Assembly (NCBI RefSeq): GCF_013393325.1
Contig: NZ_QJRC01000098.1
Location: 310,001 to 374,000 of the forward strand
DNA: 64,000 nucleotides
From: Pseudomonas hunanensis
GTDB lineage: Bacteria > Pseudomonadota > Gammaproteobacteria > Pseudomonadales > Pseudomonadaceae
Direction: 5' to 3'
The position numbers and the translations under genes were made by a program. Of this stretch, positions 60,513-64,000 are shown in pieces (positions within the stretch are counted from its first letter, which is position 1; every line of letters starts with the position of its first letter). Under the pieces are notes generated by a model. It did not search any database, had not been told where the DNA came from, and saw nothing but the letters and a program-made list of their open reading frames with translations.

Positions 60513-61748
60513 TCAAGGCGTGGACCGAATCGCCGCGGCCCACGCCTGCAACGCCTCAGTTGCTGCAATGGCAATCTGCTCATCAGTACGCCCACTGAAC
60601 TGCCGCTCGATCGCATCGGCGGCAATCAGCCCGGCAATGGCAGGCTTGCCCACGGCATCGGTCAGGTCAAGCCATTCGCCCCAGCTGGCAGGTACGTCGT
60701 ACCAGCGCAGGTAGCCGGAGGGTGAGCATGGCCACCAGCGCTCTTCGAACTGCAAAATCACCTTTTCCAGCATGCCCATCCCCAGATGAGCCAGCGCTTG
60801 TCGCTGAGTTACAGGTAGCGCGGGAATGAAATGCAACGCTTTCAATACCCCTACAGGGACTGTGCAAATGCAGAAATCGCATACCTCATCGTTCACCTTG
60901 ACGCGCGCGCTCGACCAGTCTATCTGCGTGACCGGCGTGTTCAGACGGATATCCAGATCCTTCGCCAGCAAGTCGACAAGCTCGCTGTAACCACCTGGCA
61001 GCATCCAATCGCCATGCCCGACACCCTCCTCGTCCAGGGCACTGACCGACAGTTGCTCCACGGGCAAACATGCTTCCAGTACAAGGTTGGCGTCGATGGC
61101 GAACTGAGCGGCGCGCGCGTGCACAGGGTCGAGTGTGGCCATGTAGCGATTGATCGCCTCAGACAAAGGCAGTCGCCGGTCAAGCTGCTGGGTCAAGGCG
61201 TCCCAGGCCGCGTCGACATCCGGCAACTCTCCACCGCTTGCTGCTGCAAGCGGGAAACTGAAGTCGGTCTCGACACAAGCCAACCCATGTTGCTGCGCAA
61301 CGGCGGCCAATGGATTCTCGGCGAAATGCTGAAGCCATGCCGCACCTTCATCCGCTTTCACGCCGCCCAACTCGACCGTGTGCGTGCGCCCACCTGTTCG
61401 CCCACGTGCCTCCAGCACCGTGCAATCGATACTCCACGCCCGCAAGCGTTGCGCGGCGGCCAGGCCTGCACAGCCCGCACCAATCACGATCACCTTGCGC
61501 GCGCCGGCCCTCAAGGCTGCCTCGGCGGCACGCAGCCCATCATCCCAAGCGCCATGTGTCATCGCCGGCGCAGTGGCGTTACAGGCTTCTCCGGCAATGA
61601 CCAAGCGCTCGTTCAGCACTTGGCCCAAGGCACTCCGATGCTGCGGCGTCCCCCCAGGCAACAGCGCACTGTAGGCACCGAGGCTGAACGGGTCTGTACT
61701 CCAGTGAGTGACATGCCAAGCGGTTGGTCTGTGCACGCGCTTCTCCAT
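60513..61748 (-). CDS. Flavin amine oxidase-like protein, circularly permuted
   Basis: A 411-residue FAD enzyme predicted to oxidise an amine. The N terminus (residues about 12-82) holds the segment that normally ends the family: HWSTDPFSLGAYSALLPGG, RLVIAGEACNATAPAMTHGA and WDDGLRAAEAAL. The dinucleotide-binding start then appears at residue about 87 (VIVIGAGCAGLAAAQRL; VLEARGRTGGRTH), and the protein ends after AATEALQAWAAA, where a normal family member would continue into the HWSTDP segment. ATG 61748 has AGGA 10 nt upstream; ATG 61772 would add eight residues. It is convergent with the kinase/phospholyase gene (3 nt apart) and divergent from a LysR gene. Confidence 0.85.
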   Translation of the reverse strand: MEKRVHRPTAWHVTHWSTDPFSLGAYSALLPGGTPQHRSALGQVLNERLVIAGEACNATAPAMTHGAWDDGLRAAEAALRAGARKVIVIGAGCAGLAAAQRLRAWSIDCTVLEARGRTGGRTHTVELGGVKADEGAAWLQHFAENPLAAVAQQHGLACVETDFSFPLAAASGGELPDVDAAWDALTQQLDRRLPLSEAINRYMATLDPVHARAAQFAIDANLVLEACLPVEQLSVSALDEEGVGHGDWMLPGGYSELVDLLAKDLDIRLNTPVTQIDWSSARVKVNDEVCDFCICTVPVGVLKALHFIPALPVTQRQALAHLGMGMLEKVILQFEERWWPCSPSGYLRWYDVPASWGEWLDLTDAVGKPAIAGLIAADAIERQFSGRTDEQIAIAATEALQAWAAAIRSTP

Positions 61749-61825
61749 GAGGGGACTGTCCTGAATGTGCATTAATGTTCATAATTTCTAGCAATAAAAG
61801 ATGATCATCATCAGGTTTACTGACA

Positions 61826-62731
61826 ATGGCCTTTAGCAGCGACTCCCTGGCAATATTCCTCGCGGTGCTGGATGCCGGCTCGTTCTCCGCCGCCGCCCGC
61901 AAACTGGGCCGTGTACCTTCGGCCGTGAGCATGGCGATCGCCCAGCTGGAAGCGGAGCTGGACCTGCCGTTGTTCGACCGCGCCACACGCAAAGCCTTAC
62001 CCACCAGTGCCGCCCTGGCGCTGGAACCCCAAGCCAGGCAGGTGATCTGCCAACTCAACCTGCTCGACGCCCAAGCCCTGCAATTGCACAAGGGCCTGGA
62101 AAAACGCCTGACCATCGCCATGGCGCCCGAGTTGCAGACCGGCCGCTGGAGCCAGCCGCTGGAAGTCCTCGCCCAGGAATTCCCCAGCCTGGAAATCGAA
62201 GTGCGCTCCGCCACCCAGACCGAAGCCATTCGCCTGCTGCATGACGGCAGTGTGCAGTTGGCGCTGGTGTTCGAACGGCCCGGCATCGACGAGCGCGAGT
62301 CATTCCTCGAAGCCGGCAGCCAATTGCTGGTGGCCGTCGCCTCACCGCGCCATCCTGCCGGGCAAAACAGCGGTACGCCTCTGCCTGAAGAGGCCTTCGC
62401 CGAACAACGGCAGATCATCGTGGCCTCGGGCAAGGCCACCGGGTCAGACCCGCGCATGGTGCTGTCGCGGCGCATCTGGCTGACCGACAGCTACCTGGCC
62501 ACGCTGGACCTGGTGCAATCAGGGCTGGGCTGGGCCTACCTGCCGCAGCCACTGGTTGAACCGCTGATCGCTTCGGGCGCACTGGCCGAGGTACGCTTTG
62601 ACAACATGGCCAGCCGCCTGCGCTTGTGGGTGGACATCATCTGGATAAAGTCGCGGCCGTTGGGCCTGGGCGCCAGGCGTTACCTGGACGTCATGCGCCA
62701 ATGCTTTGAAACAGAATCCCCAAGGTCCTGA
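61826..62731 (+). CDS. LysR-family transcriptional regulator
   Basis: A 301-residue LysR regulator. The helix-turn-helix reads FLAVLDAGSFSAAARKLGRV and PSAVSMAIAQLEAELDLPLF, followed by the effector domain (LTIAMAPELQTGRWSQPLEV; TLDLVQSGLGWAYLPQPLVE). It is divergent from the amine oxidase (77 nt from its start) and 55 nt upstream of the spermidine-dehydrogenase-like gene, so it likely controls one or both. A GATGATCATC palindrome (61800-61809) lies in the promoter gap. Confidence 0.9.
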   Translation: MAFSSDSLAIFLAVLDAGSFSAAARKLGRVPSAVSMAIAQLEAELDLPLFDRATRKALPTSAALALEPQARQVICQLNLLDAQALQLHKGLEKRLTIAMAPELQTGRWSQPLEVLAQEFPSLEIEVRSATQTEAIRLLHDGSVQLALVFERPGIDERESFLEAGSQLLVAVASPRHPAGQNSGTPLPEEAFAEQRQIIVASGKATGSDPRMVLSRRIWLTDSYLATLDLVQSGLGWAYLPQPLVEPLIASGALAEVRFDNMASRLRLWVDIIWIKSRPLGLGARRYLDVMRQCFETESPRS

Positions 62732-62786
62732 GCCATACCCAACTACGCTTCGAGCAAACCAAAGGTTACCCAGTAAGGACACTGAC

Positions 62787-64000
62787 ATGACCATCACTCG
62801 ACGCGACTTCCTCAATGGCGTAGCCCTCACCATCGGTGCCGGGCTCACCCCATTGCAAATACTCCAGGCCGCGCCTTCCAGCCGCTACTACCCGCCCGCC
62901 CTCACCGGGCTGCGCGGCAGCCACCCCGGTGCATTCGAAGTTGCGCACCAGATGGGCTGGGAAAAGAAAGTATTCGACACCAGCAGCCTGAAGATTGAGG
63001 AGCAGTACGATCTGGTGGTGGTCGGCGCGGGCATCAGCGGCTTGTCCGCAGCCTGGTTCTATCGGCAGCAGCACCCAACCGCGCGCGTGCTGATCATCGA
63101 GAACCACGACGACTTCGGCGGCCATGCCAAGCGCAACGAATTCCAGGCGGGAAGCCAGATGATCCTTGGCTACGGCGGCAGCGAAGCCTTCCAGTCGCCC
63201 AAGCACCTTTACAGCGCTACGGTGAACGGCCTGCTCAAACGACTGAACGTGGACGTGGACCGCTTCCAGACCGCCTTCGACCGCAACTTTTACCCCAGCC
63301 TCGGCTTGTCTCGTGGCGTATTCTTCGACAAGGCCGGCTTCGGCGAAGCGAAGCTGGTCAGTGGCGATCCGACGCCCATGGTCGCCGACGACATTGCCCC
63401 GGACAAACTCAACGCGCGCAGCTGGCGTGCGTTCATTGGCGACTTCCCACTGCCCGAGGCCGACCGCCAGGCATTGATCGATCTGCACGAAGCACCCAGA
63501 GACTACCTGGCGGGCAAAACCCTGGAACAGAAAGAGGCCTATCTGGCCAAGACCAGCTATCAGGACTTCCTGCGCAAAGACGTCGGCCTGAGCGAAGCGG
63601 CAGCGCGCTACTTCCTCAGCCGCACCAACGACTTTTCCGCGCTGAGCATCGATGCCGTGGCCGCCGCCGACGCCTATGGCGTGGGCTTCCCCGGCTTTGC
63701 CGCCATGGGCCTTGCGCCGGTCAGCGAAGCGCTGAAAGCAGAAATGGAAGAGCCCTACATCTATCACTTCCCCGACGGCAACGCCTCGCTGGCACGGCTA
63801 CTGGTGCGTAGCCTGATCCCCGCTGTAGCACCCGGCAACGACATGAACGACATTGTCCTGGCGCCCTTCGATTACGCCAGGCTGGACGTGGCACAAAGCC
63901 CGGTACGCCTGCGCCTGAACAGCACCGCGGTCAGCGTCGGCAACCGCAACGGTGGCGTCGACATCGGCTACAGCCGGGCCGGCCAGCTGCACCGTGTACA
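62787..64000 (+). CDS. Spermidine dehydrogenase-like FAD/NAD(P)-binding protein (partial, 3' end outside window)
   Basis: An exported flavoprotein, open from ATG 62787 to the window edge (404 codons visible). A twin-arginine-type signal begins the protein (MTITRRDFLNGVALTIGAGL). The FAD motif is VVVGAGISGLSAAWFYRQQ with IIENHDDFGGHAKRN after it. The remaining sequence agrees with the SpdH-type spermidine dehydrogenase group of pseudomonads. AAGGA lies 7 nt before the start. It follows a LysR gene on the same strand. Spermidine as substrate is inferred from family resemblance. Confidence 0.82.
   Translation, partial: MTITRRDFLNGVALTIGAGLTPLQILQAAPSSRYYPPALTGLRGSHPGAFEVAHQMGWEKKVFDTSSLKIEEQYDLVVVGAGISGLSAAWFYRQQHPTARVLIIENHDDFGGHAKRNEFQAGSQMILGYGGSEAFQSPKHLYSATVNGLLKRLNVDVDRFQTAFDRNFYPSLGLSRGVFFDKAGFGEAKLVSGDPTPMVADDIAPDKLNARSWRAFIGDFPLPEADRQALIDLHEAPRDYLAGKTLEQKEAYLAKTSYQDFLRKDVGLSEAAARYFLSRTNDFSALSIDAVAAADAYGVGFPGFAAMGLAPVSEALKAEMEEPYIYHFPDGNASLARLLVRSLIPAVAPGNDMNDIVLAPFDYARLDVAQSPVRLRLNSTAVSVGNRNGGVDIGYSRAGQLHRV

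Noticed and set aside
60513..61772. Frameshifted or truncated amine oxidase pseudogene
   Set aside because: The frame is intact, and all parts of the family are present once, only in permuted order, so decay does not explain it.

Overview
The window looks like a chromosomal core segment of a Pseudomonas, most likely of the P. putida group. The basis is the gene order gacA-uvrC-pgsA, the fused nuoCD inside a 13-gene nuoA-N operon, a second EF-G gene, a ChrR-type flavoprotein, the ldcC-dnaQ-rnhA-gloB-mltD block, and REP-type inverted repeats ending in variants of 'GGAGCGGGC...CCCGCGAA'. High GC with strong third-position bias produces many long antisense shadow frames, which I left out. I identified no rRNA, tRNA, CRISPR array or intact insertion sequence.

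Layout. 1-2918: pgsA (cut by the window edge), uvrC and gacA, all leftward. 2982-8795: small regulators and enzymes, a PiT phosphate transporter, a GST, a hotdog thioesterase and a GABA-type permease. 9051-11319: a LysR regulator and a class III aminotransferase. 11323-19226: small unknown proteins, a second EF-G, a SulP transporter, an exported secretin-like fragment and isocitrate lyase. 19318-21311: REP pairs, two small Pseudomonas-type proteins and a YhhN membrane protein. 21693-36651: the complete NADH dehydrogenase I operon, closed by a strong terminator. 36741-38521: a compact phage-derived cassette (Ogr-type activator, CI-type repressor, holin-like protein, gpL-like protein, LuxR-type DNA-binding protein). 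38741-44066: a TonB-dependent receptor, a ChrR-like reductase, a small unknown gene and lysine decarboxylase. 44159-48600: dnaQ, rnhA and a methyltransferase (left), gloB and mltD (right). 48868-56234: a YejABEF-type peptide ABC transporter with two binding-protein genes. 56237-64000: an XRE regulator, an HD-domain protein, a kinase/phospholyase fusion, a flavin amine oxidase, a LysR regulator and the start of a spermidine-dehydrogenase-like enzyme.

Main points for follow-up. (1) The amine oxidase at 60513-61748 appears circularly permuted: the segment that normally ends this family sits at its N terminus, ahead of the Rossmann FAD motif. (2) The 976-residue protein at 57579-60509 joins an APH-type kinase, a degenerate M23-like domain and an AGXT2L-type phospholyase. 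With the amine oxidase and the spermidine-dehydrogenase-like gene beside it, this suggests an uncharacterised amine or amino-alcohol catabolic locus. (3) A LuxR-type DNA-binding protein, a P2 gpL-like protein and a holin-like protein form a tight operon flanked by CI and Ogr homologues, which looks like a domesticated or decaying P2-like module. (4) A Fur-box-like palindrome lies in the AT-rich leader of the nuo operon.

All family assignments come from reading motifs and from memory of the families. No database search was run.
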